DNA of 64,000 nt, taken from the NCBI GenBank assembly GCA_029233925.1, contig JARGOX010000009.1:1-64000 (forward strand), written 5' to 3'. The notes beneath the pieces are model-generated. The model searched no databases and was not told the DNA's origin. It saw nothing but the letters and a program-made list of their open reading frames with translations. The first letter of the stretch is position 1. Each line of letters opens with the position of its first letter. A program made the translations under genes and the position numbers. This DNA comes from Rhizobiaceae bacterium (GTDB lineage: Bacteria > Pseudomonadota > Alphaproteobacteria > Rhizobiales > Rhizobiaceae). Below, piece by piece: positions 8,816-18,455 of the stretch.

Positions 8816-11380
8816 ATGAACTCTCACGGCCAAATGTCAAAATACAAGCATGTTGGTTGCAATTTCATTCGGTTGAGCGAACTGTCAGATATAGAACCGT
8901 TTTTTGACGAACATTTCTATCGCTTTTCTGATGAAGCGAAAGATGCCGGCATTCGTCCTGTTGAACACTACCTTGTGTTGGGGGAGCGGCAGGGCGCGGC
9001 ACCCAGCAAGGATTTTGACCCGGTATTTTATGCCAGACAATATCCCGATGTTCGCGAATATAATTTTAGCCGCTTCAGGCACTATATCGTCCAGGGGCGT
9101 TCTGCAGGGCGAACCGGGCGCAGCAGGGTGCACGAGGTTGCATTACCGGCAGAACAGATCGATCCGGATCGGCGGACGATTCTGTTGCTTTTTCATGAGG
9201 CAGCGAAATCGGATGCGCCGATACTTGGCTGGAACATTCTCAACGAACTGAAATCACAATACAATGTCGTCGCGGTTGTTATGAAAGGCGGATCAATTGA
9301 AAATGCCATTCGAGCCGATGCGACAGCAACGGTCGAATTGCCCCGTGGCATGAAACTGGGCGGCTATGAGATCAGGCTTCTGGCTCAGAAACTGAAGGAC
9401 GTCTATCGTCCTCGCTATGTTATTGCAAACAGCGCCCTGACGCAGAAGCTGGCCGTTTCACTGGAAGATTGTGGTGTGCCTGTTGTTGCGCTGGTTCACG
9501 AATTCGCATGCGATATGCCGCCTGGCATTTTGAATGACCTTTACGGGAAGGCCTCTCGAATTGTCTTTCCCGCGACAATTGCCGCCCGGGATTCTCAGGA
9601 AAACTGTGTGGCTTTGCGCGGTCGTGCAATCACAATTCTACCCCATGGGCCTTTGAGACTTCCGGGGAAGTCCAAGTCAGCCGCAGCATCTGAAAAGGAA
9701 GAAGGCTCTTTCGTCGCACCTTTTGTGAAGGATGATCGGTTTACGGTTTTCGGGACGGGATCAGTTGCCTATCGCAAAGGTGTCGACCTTTTTGTTGCCA
9801 GCGCTGATTTTCTTTATCGGGAGATGAACCGGCGCGATATTCGTTTCATATGGCTTGGGCCTGTCGACCCAAAAGAAGCGAGTTACAAGATGGCAATCGA
9901 TTTGCAGGTCAAACATTGCAATTTGCAGGGCGTTGTTGAGTTTATCGATGAGGTCGATGATCTGGCACCCTATTTGGGGGGCGCTGATCTTCTGTTCCTG
10001 AGTTCGCGAACGGATTCACTGCCTTGCGTGGCAATGGATGCCCTGTTGCAAGGGATACCAATCACCTGTTTCAACAATGCCAGCGGTATTTCCGATATTC
10101 TGTCAGAACAGGAGAACACCCGGTCATTGGTTGCTCCCTATGCAAGCGTCAGCGGTGCAGCCAGGATCATTGCGCGTGCAATGGACGATCAGGCGAATGT
10201 CAGTTCTGCCTCATCATTACAGAAACAGAAGACAGCCCTGAAGAAAATGGCTGCGGAGCTTTTTGATCTTGCAGCCTACGTGGAAAAAATAGACGAATTC
10301 GGCAATGAGGCCGCTACCCATCTCGATCATATGCAAAAAGAGACCGTCAGAATTCTGGATGCGGGCGTTTTCAACAAGGAATTGTATTTTGGTGATGCCG
10401 GTCAGGCAATGGATGACACAAAGGCGGTCAGCAATTATCTCAATAATCTGCGCTTGAATTGGCCTCTGGCACGCCGGGATACCGGTCGACGTATCCGCCG
10501 CCCTTTGGTGGGGTTCAACCCTTTGATCTATGATTTTAAGAACCCCGTTCAACAGGGTGTTTTCAGGGATCCACTCAGTGCTTTCCTGAACAAGGGAAGC
10601 CCGGCGGGGCCATGGCTTCATCGTGTTTTCGAGCCATCACTGCAATCAGAGCCGTCGAGGTTGAAAGCGGCCATCCATGGACATTTTCATTATCCTGAGC
10701 TGCTGGGGGAATTTCTCAGGTCCCTGGAGATCAATCAGAGCAGGCCGGATCTCTTCATCACAACCACAAGTGAAATGGCGAGGGTTGAGATAAACAGGGA
10801 ATTGGAGCGTAGTGGATGGAGTGCATTTGAGGTCTGGGTGGTTCCCAATCAAGGCCGGGATATATTCCCGTTCATAAAGGAATTGCCTGCGAGATTGGGA
10901 AAAAACTACGATATTGTCGGCCATCTACACGGTAAGAAAAGCAAACACCTGCCCCTCCAAATGGGAACGCGTTGGCGCAATTTTGCCTGGCAACATCTCG
11001 TCGGTGATCAATACCCCATGGTTGACACGATCCTGGCTGCATTTGCAAAACATCCCGACATCGGGCTTGTCTTTCCCGAAGATCCGCATCTCTTTGGCTG
11101 GGAGGTGAATGAAGACAGCGCTACAAGGCTGGCCGTCAGCATGGGTATTGCCATCCCTTTGCCTATCCATTTCGATTTTCCTGTCGGAACCATGTTCTGG
11201 GCAAGGCCTGATGCCTTGCGGCCGTTGTTTGAACTGGACCTGGATTTGTCTGAAATCCCCGCAGAACCTCTGGCCCTGGATGGAACAACTCTCCATGCAC
11301 TTGAGCGGCTGATACCAATGGTGGTGGCCAAGGCAGGATTTGACTATGCGACGACCCATGTCGCGGGTATCAACAGGTAA
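8816..11380 (+). CDS. Large bifunctional-looking glycosyltransferase with C-terminal rhamnan synthesis F (RgpF)-like domain
   Basis: N-terminal 'FFDEHFYRFSDEAKDAGIRPVEHYLVLGERQGAAPSKDFDPVFYARQYPDV' module; central GT4-like 'YLGGADLLFLSSRTDSLPCVAMDALLQGIPITCF'; C-terminal 'VVPNQGRDIFPFIKELP...YDIVGHLHGKKSKH' RgpF pattern. ORF track start is 8777; exact start uncertain. Confidence 0.8.
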   Translation: MNSHGQMSKYKHVGCNFIRLSELSDIEPFFDEHFYRFSDEAKDAGIRPVEHYLVLGERQGAAPSKDFDPVFYARQYPDVREYNFSRFRHYIVQGRSAGRTGRSRVHEVALPAEQIDPDRRTILLLFHEAAKSDAPILGWNILNELKSQYNVVAVVMKGGSIENAIRADATATVELPRGMKLGGYEIRLLAQKLKDVYRPRYVIANSALTQKLAVSLEDCGVPVVALVHEFACDMPPGILNDLYGKASRIVFPATIAARDSQENCVALRGRAITILPHGPLRLPGKSKSAAASEKEEGSFVAPFVKDDRFTVFGTGSVAYRKGVDLFVASADFLYREMNRRDIRFIWLGPVDPKEASYKMAIDLQVKHCNLQGVVEFIDEVDDLAPYLGGADLLFLSSRTDSLPCVAMDALLQGIPITCFNNASGISDILSEQENTRSLVAPYASVSGAARIIARAMDDQANVSSASSLQKQKTALKKMAAELFDLAAYVEKIDEFGNEAATHLDHMQKETVRILDAGVFNKELYFGDAGQAMDDTKAVSNYLNNLRLNWPLARRDTGRRIRRPLVGFNPLIYDFKNPVQQGVFRDPLSAFLNKGSPAGPWLHRVFEPSLQSEPSRLKAAIHGHFHYPELLGEFLRSLEINQSRPDLFITTTSEMARVEINRELERSGWSAFEVWVVPNQGRDIFPFIKELPARLGKNYDIVGHLHGKKSKHLPLQMGTRWRNFAWQHLVGDQYPMVDTILAAFAKHPDIGLVFPEDPHLFGWEVNEDSATRLAVSMGIAIPLPIHFDFPVGTMFWARPDALRPLFELDLDLSEIPAEPLALDGTTLHALERLIPMVVAKAGFDYATTHVAGINR

Positions 11381-11616
11381 AAGGTGTAAAGGTCCATTTC
11401 ATCGCCATGTATTGAGGGTCCAGGTGGCAGCAAAGCAGAGATTTCAGCTATTGTTGAATATGATGCAAAATGAAAGACAACAAATGCGCTGGGGCATGCG
11501 GCCGGCAACCGGGATGTTCCATTGACCGCGGGTGCACTTGACGACCGGTTAAATATTCGAGGTTGGCGTCACACGCCCCCGGACGGTCGCCTATTTTGGA
11601 CAAGGGTATAATTCTG

Positions 11617-12453
11617 ATGTTGCCGCAAACAAGGGACGCAGACACAATCAGCTCGCCTATTGTAGATGACAACGGTTTTCTTAAGGTAGAGAAATCGCCA
11701 CCTGGCGTGGTCAATGATATCAAATTGGCATTTTTCCTGGCCGTTTATGATGTCAGACACAGATATGCGCGTTCCATTATCGGTCCTTTCTGGATCACCC
11801 TGCAGACAGCATTCTTTGTGGGATGCATTGGCTTCGTCTTCAGTGCAATCTCTGCCGTGAGCACACGGGATTTTCTGCCCTATTTTGCCATCAGCTTCGT
11901 TCTGTGGAGCTTTTTATCCGGTTCGACCAATAATTCGACAACGACCTTGCTGGATGCCGGCGGCTTCATAAAAGATCGCGGTTTACCTGCCTATGTGTTT
12001 TTCCTTCAATGCTTTTTCCGTCACCTGTTATTCCTTGCCCATAATATTGCTGTGCCGATCCTGCTGTTTGTGTTCCTGGGCGGAACGACCTTTTTTCGCG
12101 TCATTGCGGCAATTCCCGGCCTTGTCATCTTCGCGGGCGTGACGCTATGCCTGTCCCTTGTTGTGGGCTCGCTGGCGACACGCTATCGTGACGTTCAGCC
12201 TGTCGTCGAATCCCTGATGAATTTGGCATTTCTGGCTTCTCCCATCATGTGGAAGCCAGATCTGTTGTCCGGGCGTGAATTTTTGTTGCACTACAATCCT
12301 GTCGTGCATCTTCTGGCTGTCTGGCGCGATCCGATGCTCAATGGAGTCATGCCCTGGGGCAGCTTTGCCATTTCGCTGATGTTTCTTGCAGTGCTTGCAT
12401 CCCTGGCATGGTACGCTCTGACGCAACTTCGCAATGCACCTTTCTGGATCTGA
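11617..12453 (+). CDS. Polysaccharide ABC transporter permease (Wzm/KpsM type, ABC-2)
   Basis: 'VYDVRHRYARSIIGPFWITLQTAFFVGCIGFVFS' and multiple TM segments; immediately upstream of the ATPase. Start placed at ATG 11617; ORF track starts at 11563 with TTG. Confidence 0.88.
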   Translation: MLPQTRDADTISSPIVDDNGFLKVEKSPPGVVNDIKLAFFLAVYDVRHRYARSIIGPFWITLQTAFFVGCIGFVFSAISAVSTRDFLPYFAISFVLWSFLSGSTNNSTTTLLDAGGFIKDRGLPAYVFFLQCFFRHLLFLAHNIAVPILLFVFLGGTTFFRVIAAIPGLVIFAGVTLCLSLVVGSLATRYRDVQPVVESLMNLAFLASPIMWKPDLLSGREFLLHYNPVVHLLAVWRDPMLNGVMPWGSFAISLMFLAVLASLAWYALTQLRNAPFWI

Positions 12454-12456
12454 GCA

Positions 12457-13227
12457 ATGGCTTCCATTTCGCTTGAAAATGTCACTCTGGACTATCCGGT
12501 TTTCGACCTGAACGACAAGTCATTGAAGCGACGATTGCTGACGGTCGTTGGCGGGCAACGAGAAAAAGCGTCAGTCATCCGGGCACTTCATGGCATCGAT
12601 CTGGAGATCAAAGCCGGGGAACGGGTCGGTCTTTACGGCCCTAACGGGTCAGGCAAAACGACCCTGTTGCGCACGATTGCAGGCATTTTTCCGATATCGG
12701 GCGGTCATATCAATTCGACCGGCCACATTACGCCCTTGCTCGGCCTGGCCATAGGCGCAAACAAGGAGATTTCTGCCGAGGACAATATCCGGTTGCTGCT
12801 GCGGGTCGATGGTATCAAACCGACTGCGGATGTGGTCGATTCCATCTGGGATTTCACCGAACTCAAGGACAAGATGCGAAGATTGCCGTTGAGAACCTTC
12901 TCATCTGGTATGTTGATGCGGGTATTGTTCTCCGTATCCACGGCTTTTTCACCGGAGATTCTGCTGCTCGACGAGTGGCTGAGCGTCGTTGACAAAACGT
13001 TCAGCAAAAAAGCCGAGCAGCGCATGGAGGATCTGGTGTCACGGACCAAAATCCTGGTGATTGCCTCCCACAACATCAATATGCTGGAACGGGTTTGCAC
13101 CAGGATCGTGTGTCTGGATGAGGGGCGAATCATTTCCGACGAACCTGTCGTTGCCAAGCCCAAAGTTGAAGAACCTCTGGAAGCCGCAGTGCATGATTCG
13201 GCAATAACATCGCAGGGTCTGTCGTGA
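12457..13227 (+). CDS. Polysaccharide ABC transporter ATP-binding protein (Wzt/KpsT type)
   Basis: Walker A 'GLYGPNGSGKTTLLR', Walker B 'PEILLLDEWLSV', signature region 'FSSGMLMRV'. Only 256 aa, so no large C-terminal carbohydrate-binding domain. Confidence 0.9.
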   Translation: MASISLENVTLDYPVFDLNDKSLKRRLLTVVGGQREKASVIRALHGIDLEIKAGERVGLYGPNGSGKTTLLRTIAGIFPISGGHINSTGHITPLLGLAIGANKEISAEDNIRLLLRVDGIKPTADVVDSIWDFTELKDKMRRLPLRTFSSGMLMRVLFSVSTAFSPEILLLDEWLSVVDKTFSKKAEQRMEDLVSRTKILVIASHNINMLERVCTRIVCLDEGRIISDEPVVAKPKVEEPLEAAVHDSAITSQGLS

Positions 13228-14312
13228 CGACGATCCATATTCACGCCCGCGACATTGTTCGCCATGACGCAGTCGGAAATTTCGCGTGCCAATCGGCATT
13301 GTTGGCTCAAAGCGCTGGCTATGTTGTGCGGTTATGGGCGGAGAATTTTGGTGAAAATTGCGCACCGTGCAGCATTGAGAACCGGAAGTATTTTGGCGAA
13401 TCGATTCAACCGGATGATCTGGTTTTCTTCAACCACTCCATTCACGATCCAATGCTTGAGGACATCATTGCGCTGCCCAATCGCAAACTTGTCTATTTTC
13501 ACAATATCACGCCACCGCAATTCCTCTCCGAGACCGATGGACGCACTGCCGAGAATTGCCGCAGGGGCCTTGAGCAGCGTCGGCTACTGGCCGCCTTCGA
13601 TGGTATCCTGGCTAATTCACGCGCAACAGCCGATTGTCTGCTAGAGGGCTTTGATCCGGTTGAACGTGCGCGTTGGCAGGGCAGGGTCGTTGTCTGTCCC
13701 CCTTTGATCCATGCTGATCGCTGGAAGCAGGTCAAGGCGTGTAATCTGCCGGCATCGCCCGAACGCCGGCATTTTCTTTACGTGGGTCGTCTGGTGGCAA
13801 ACAAGGGTATTCTGGAATTGCTGGAGGTTCTCGACGATCTGTCAGCGAATATGCCTGACATTGCCGTCGACATCGTTGGTGGTCCGCCTGATGGCGCCTA
13901 TTTTGAAACGCTCACACAAAGGGTCCGGCAAACCGAGGAGACATTCGGGGTCCCGTTTTCCTTTTATCATGGGATCAGCGATGGCCTTTTGAAGGCGCTT
14001 TACCAGCGTTCTACAGCCTGTATCACGCATTCCAAACATGAGGGATTTTGCATTCCGGCACTCGATGCGCTGGCTTTCGACAAGCCGATGTTCACCCCAC
14101 CTTTACCTGCGGTGCTGGAACTTCTGGGGCAGGCGGCTTTGCCTCTGCCTGATGACGATAGGCGCAAGGCGGCCTTGATGATCGAGCGGTTCCTCAACCA
14201 TGGCGACCATGCAGCCCATGCGAGGCTGCGTCAGGAGCGTTTCGGTCAATTGCGGTTGCTGGCCAATGGTGACTTGCTGCTGCAGGCAATCAATGATCTG
14301 GGAGCTGCATGA
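13224..14312 (+). CDS. Glycosyltransferase (GT4-type)
   Basis: GTGA overlap with the upstream ATPase stop. 'HFLYVGRLVANKGILELLEVL' and 'STACITHSKHEGFCIPALDALAFDKPMF' motifs. Confidence 0.88.
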   Translation: MTTIHIHARDIVRHDAVGNFACQSALLAQSAGYVVRLWAENFGENCAPCSIENRKYFGESIQPDDLVFFNHSIHDPMLEDIIALPNRKLVYFHNITPPQFLSETDGRTAENCRRGLEQRRLLAAFDGILANSRATADCLLEGFDPVERARWQGRVVVCPPLIHADRWKQVKACNLPASPERRHFLYVGRLVANKGILELLEVLDDLSANMPDIAVDIVGGPPDGAYFETLTQRVRQTEETFGVPFSFYHGISDGLLKALYQRSTACITHSKHEGFCIPALDALAFDKPMFTPPLPAVLELLGQAALPLPDDDRRKAALMIERFLNHGDHAAHARLRQERFGQLRLLANGDLLLQAINDLGAA

Positions 14313-15289
14313 TGCGTGTCGTCTATGCGACCTATCCATGGGCATTTGAAACGCCGGGTGGTGGTGAAATTCAAATGCTGAAATATGAAGAATATCTGCT
14401 GCAGGCAGGACTGGATATCAAGCGCCACGATTCCTGGCTCGGTGATCTTGGCAAGGCGGATGTCGTGCATTTTTTCTCCTGCATGGGCGGCTCTGGCCAC
14501 TTTTGCAGATATGTAAAGTCGCGAGGTATTCCGCTCGTCATTTCCGCCAGCCTCTGGCTGACCGAAGAAACAAAACATTTGTATCCAGTTGAAGAAATCA
14601 CTGCGCAGCTTTCGCTGGCGGATGCAATTGTCACCAATGGTGACATTGAAAGCGATCAACTCGCCTCCGTGTTGGACCTGCCGCGCGAACGGTTTCATAC
14701 GGTGCGCAACGCCTGTGATCCCTGGTTCGCCGTACCGGTCGAACCCGAGATGTTCCGCGCTGCCTTCGGCATAGAGGGTCCGTTCGCGTTGCATGTGGGC
14801 AATGTCGAGCCACGCAAGAACCAATTGGCGCTGATCCATGCGGCGAAGCAGGCAGGAAAATCGTTGGTTTTTCTGGGGCATGTTCGCAACGGTGTTTATG
14901 CTGGCCAATGTCTTGCCGCTGCTGGGGACCATGTGCGTTATCTGGGAGCCATAGCGCACGAGAGCCCGATGCTGCGGTCTGCCTATGCTGCCTGTGAGGT
15001 CTTTTGTCTGCCTTCAACGCTTGAAACCCCCGGACTCGCGGCTCTGGAGGCTGCCGCTGCGGGGGCGCGTCTTGTTGTGACGGGTGAGGGCTCGACACAC
15101 GAGTATTTCGGTGAGGATGCGTATTATGTCAACGGCAGCGATGTGGATGAAATTGCTGCGGCGCTTGTTGCGTCGTCCATTGCGCCAGCAACGGAAAATC
15201 TGAAACGCCGTGTAGTCTCGCAATTTACGTGGGACAAGGCCGTCGAACCGTTGCAGGATCTTTACAAGATGCTGACCAGGACGCGTTGA
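14309..15289 (+). CDS. Glycosyltransferase (GT4-type)
   Basis: ATGA overlap with upstream ORF. 'FALHVGNVEPRKNQLALIHA', 'CEVFCLPSTLETPGLAALEAAAAGARLVVT'. Confidence 0.88.
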   Translation: MMRVVYATYPWAFETPGGGEIQMLKYEEYLLQAGLDIKRHDSWLGDLGKADVVHFFSCMGGSGHFCRYVKSRGIPLVISASLWLTEETKHLYPVEEITAQLSLADAIVTNGDIESDQLASVLDLPRERFHTVRNACDPWFAVPVEPEMFRAAFGIEGPFALHVGNVEPRKNQLALIHAAKQAGKSLVFLGHVRNGVYAGQCLAAAGDHVRYLGAIAHESPMLRSAYAACEVFCLPSTLETPGLAALEAAAAGARLVVTGEGSTHEYFGEDAYYVNGSDVDEIAAALVASSIAPATENLKRRVVSQFTWDKAVEPLQDLYKMLTRTR

Positions 15290-15347
15290 CAGTCCCGTTT
15301 GAATGCCGATAGGACACCCAGGCAATGACTCCAGAGATTGGCTCTAA

Positions 15348-16724
15348 ATGATATTCAGTGTCCTTCGAAACGCTGCTCGTGGAGCAATGGCAACTGTCAT
15401 TGTCTATCCCTTGACGGAACGCTACGAAGCACGCGATATCCGCAGCAAAACGAAATGGGTGCGCAAGGAAATAGACCGGCCTGTTGCCGAGCGCCGCGCG
15501 CGGGCCGCCGCACGCCTTGCCCAGGCCGTACGTTTCGCAGGTGCAACTGTGCCTTACTACCGTGACCTCTTTTCTTCCATTGGTTTTGACCCGGATAAAA
15601 TCGATGGGGATACCCGGTATCTGGAAGATCTGCCCTATCTGACCAAGGATATCATCCGTGAACAGGGCGATCGACTGTTGAGCGACAACCGCGGGGATGA
15701 GCGGATCCACATTGCCCGCACAGGTGGATCAACCGGACCATCGGCCGAAATCCACTATGATCAGGCGGCAGCAGACTGGTCGTCTGCCGTTACCCGGGAA
15801 AGCCGCCGCCGCATCGGCAATACCCATTGGCGCAGTGAACTTCATTTTGCCTCCAGTTTTCCTGAGGTCTTCCCCTGGCGCGATCGCCTGCGAGAGCAGG
15901 TTAAATGTTTTGCGATGAATCGCGACAATATCTTTTTCGAGAATTTTTCGAGCCAGGAGCTCGAGCGGATCTGGCGAAAAATGAAGTCAATCCGCCCACA
16001 TCTGGTGCATGCGCACCCGTCCACAGTTGATCAGTTGGCCGCCCATGTGGAGGCAACACGGGGCCGCGACAAGGGATTTGCCGTGTTTGAATCGTCAGGA
16101 GAGCTGTTGGAAACAACCCAGCGTGCCAGGATCGAACGTGTGCTGAAATGTCGGGTAATCAATCGATATGGTCTGGCAGAAGCAGGTGTTGTTGCCTATC
16201 AGCTTGATCCCGACAATACCGACATGTCTTTCCACGATTTTTTTGCCTGGCCGGAATTACGACCGGATGCAGAGGTTGGATTGGACAATGTTCCGGATGG
16301 GGCAGGCAGCTGTGAACTGGTTATTACGCCGCTCTTCAATCGCTTGATGCCATTGCTGCGTTATCGCACAGGTGACAATGTGGTCTTGTCGAATGGAGCC
16401 AATGGCCTGGCCATCCCTCGAATGATCGGCCGGGTTCATGATGTCGTCATGCTGGCAGGCAAGCCGTTGCCCACCCACTATATTCAGGACGTTCTTGATC
16501 GTGTTGGTGGCATTCGTGAATTCCAGATCCAGATGAGAAATGACAAGCCGGTCTTCCGGTTGGTACCCGAAGACGGTGCCGACACCACTGCCATCAAGGA
16601 ACGTATTGCTTCGTGGTGGGCCGAGGCTGTCGATGTCGAGTTCATCGCGCTTGACGCATTGATCCGGGTAGGTGCACGGCAGAAATTCAGGCATGTTGTG
16701 CCCGAACAGGTGTCCAGCCTTTGA
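15348..16724 (+). CDS. PaaK/CapK-like adenylate-forming protein (phenylacetate-CoA ligase family)
   Basis: 'IARTGGSTGPSAEIHYD' (AMP-binding P-loop-like), 'RVINRYGLAEAGVVAYQL', 'LLRYRTGDNVVL'. Confidence 0.8.
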   Translation: MIFSVLRNAARGAMATVIVYPLTERYEARDIRSKTKWVRKEIDRPVAERRARAAARLAQAVRFAGATVPYYRDLFSSIGFDPDKIDGDTRYLEDLPYLTKDIIREQGDRLLSDNRGDERIHIARTGGSTGPSAEIHYDQAAADWSSAVTRESRRRIGNTHWRSELHFASSFPEVFPWRDRLREQVKCFAMNRDNIFFENFSSQELERIWRKMKSIRPHLVHAHPSTVDQLAAHVEATRGRDKGFAVFESSGELLETTQRARIERVLKCRVINRYGLAEAGVVAYQLDPDNTDMSFHDFFAWPELRPDAEVGLDNVPDGAGSCELVITPLFNRLMPLLRYRTGDNVVLSNGANGLAIPRMIGRVHDVVMLAGKPLPTHYIQDVLDRVGGIREFQIQMRNDKPVFRLVPEDGADTTAIKERIASWWAEAVDVEFIALDALIRVGARQKFRHVVPEQVSSL

Positions 16725-18310
16725 TTATTCTTTTCGAAGGAACCAGGAACGATTCTGCGACACAGATTGTGGCGTTGGCCTTGCGTCGTTCAGTCACCAA
16801 AGGTCTCGTGACGATCGCTTCGGATGATGACCCGGCTTTGATCTGCAATGGTGGTGTTTATGTTTTCATCTCGCCGAGCAGCAGCCAGGCACCTCTGGTG
16901 GCCAAGGCCCGGCGGATGCATGCCAAGATTCTGCTGTTGGGTGCGTTGCCGGTGGAGATCACGGCGTTGTGCGGCTTAAGCGCACCGGAACCGCTGGGCA
17001 AAGAGTGGGCACAGGCCAGCACCTGTGCTCCGGCGCCGGTCCATTCGACGGCGCAATCGGCAGCCATGGTGCAGTGGAAACAGCATGCACTGGCGGCAGC
17101 GTCACCCTTCACCATGCGACCTTTCCTGCGATACGATTTTGCTGATGAATGGAACAATCTGGGTTATGGCCGCATAACGAGCGATGGCGGTCCCTGGTCG
17201 ATGGCGATGGCGTGTCAGAGGACGGATGCAACCATACTTGCCTCGGCGCGTGTACCTGGCGTGGTGGAAAATCTGCCTTTTGTAACGCTGCTGGAGAATG
17301 ACTCTGCGTCCTTGCTTTGGTGGAATCGTGCGGTGGGACCGGTCGATAGTGCAGAATGGGCTGTTATCGAGACATTTCTGGCCGATTGGCGCCCTCATGA
17401 CAGACCATGCGTGCCGGTGATTTGCGAGATTCCCCATGGGTATGATGCGGCGATCACCATGCGTCTCGATTGCGATGAAGACATTGCATCGGCAAGGCCG
17501 CTGTTCGAACTCTATCGCGACCGGGGTCTGCCGTTTTCGCTTGCTGTCAAGACCGATCAGGATGACGGGGACCACCACATTTCTCTTCTGAAAGACGTGA
17601 TTGCAGCGGGTGGTTCTGTGCTGTCGCATTCCGTATCCCATGCACCGCGCTGGGGTGGTTCGGATGAAGCCTGTTACGCAGAAGCGCGTCTCTCGTCGGA
17701 CTGGCTGGAAGCGCGCATTCCCGGTTTGAAAGTGCGCCATGCTGTCTCGCCATTCCATCAAAACCCCGCCTATGTGCCCAATGCCCTTGGGCGCGCAGGC
17801 TTGAGCGGCTTCATTGGTGGCATTATTGCCAACGACCCCGAAATGCTGCTGGCAAAAGGTGGTGTCGTGCCAGACTCCTCTAACGATGTGGTCAGTCACA
17901 GCCAGCAATGCATGCTGCATGGTGATTGTATTCTCGCTGATGGTGATCCGCTTGCGATCAACAAGCAGGCATTTGTCTCAGCCCGGCGTGCCGGCAGCAT
18001 ATTCGGTTACCTTGATCATCCTTTTTCACTGCGCTATGATTACGGGTGGGGATCGGAAGAACATCGCCTGTCGCATCATATTGAATTCATGGATTTTTTT
18101 GAACAAGAAATGGGTGACCGGGCGACGCTCTGGCTCAATGAGGATGATGTGCTGGACTGGATTGCCGCCAAGATGCGCCTGACCCTGCGGCAGACATTCA
18201 GCGGTTTTGAACTCGCAGCTGGCGATGCCACCACGTCCCTTGGCGATCTTTCCTTCGCAGTTCGGTGGCGCGGAACAGCGGTAAGTCTATCGGAGTTTGT
18301 CGATGGTTGA
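16721..18310 (+). CDS. Putative NodB-like polysaccharide deacetylase with extra N-terminal domain
   Basis: TTGA overlap with upstream stop. 'AITMRLDCDED' and 'VLSHSVSHAPRWGG' (HSxxH) resemble NodB motifs 1 and 2; motif 1 is atypical. Confidence 0.6.
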   Translation: MIILFEGTRNDSATQIVALALRRSVTKGLVTIASDDDPALICNGGVYVFISPSSSQAPLVAKARRMHAKILLLGALPVEITALCGLSAPEPLGKEWAQASTCAPAPVHSTAQSAAMVQWKQHALAAASPFTMRPFLRYDFADEWNNLGYGRITSDGGPWSMAMACQRTDATILASARVPGVVENLPFVTLLENDSASLLWWNRAVGPVDSAEWAVIETFLADWRPHDRPCVPVICEIPHGYDAAITMRLDCDEDIASARPLFELYRDRGLPFSLAVKTDQDDGDHHISLLKDVIAAGGSVLSHSVSHAPRWGGSDEACYAEARLSSDWLEARIPGLKVRHAVSPFHQNPAYVPNALGRAGLSGFIGGIIANDPEMLLAKGGVVPDSSNDVVSHSQQCMLHGDCILADGDPLAINKQAFVSARRAGSIFGYLDHPFSLRYDYGWGSEEHRLSHHIEFMDFFEQEMGDRATLWLNEDDVLDWIAAKMRLTLRQTFSGFELAAGDATTSLGDLSFAVRWRGTAVSLSEFVDG

Positions 18311-18455
18311 GGACAGTATGCGCCACGCAATGGTGATCCTTTCGCCGACCGAAGAATTGTTGAGCCTCTTTCATAAGGCCTGGCTGCAAACATGCGCAAA
18401 GCCCTGCTGCATCGGCATTGCGACCGATCCTGCGGTGAGGGAGCAAATGTTGTGA
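18303..18455 (+). CDS. Candidate small protein (50 aa) in the polysaccharide operon, absent from the ORF track
   Basis: Read directly: ATG GTT GAG GAC AGT ATG ... CAA ATG TTG TGA = MVEDSMRHAMVILSPTEELLSLFHKAWLQTCAKPCCIGIATDPAVREQML. Overlaps the upstream stop by 8 nt and the downstream GTG start by 4 nt (GTGA). Confidence 0.5.
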   Translation: MVEDSMRHAMVILSPTEELLSLFHKAWLQTCAKPCCIGIATDPAVREQML

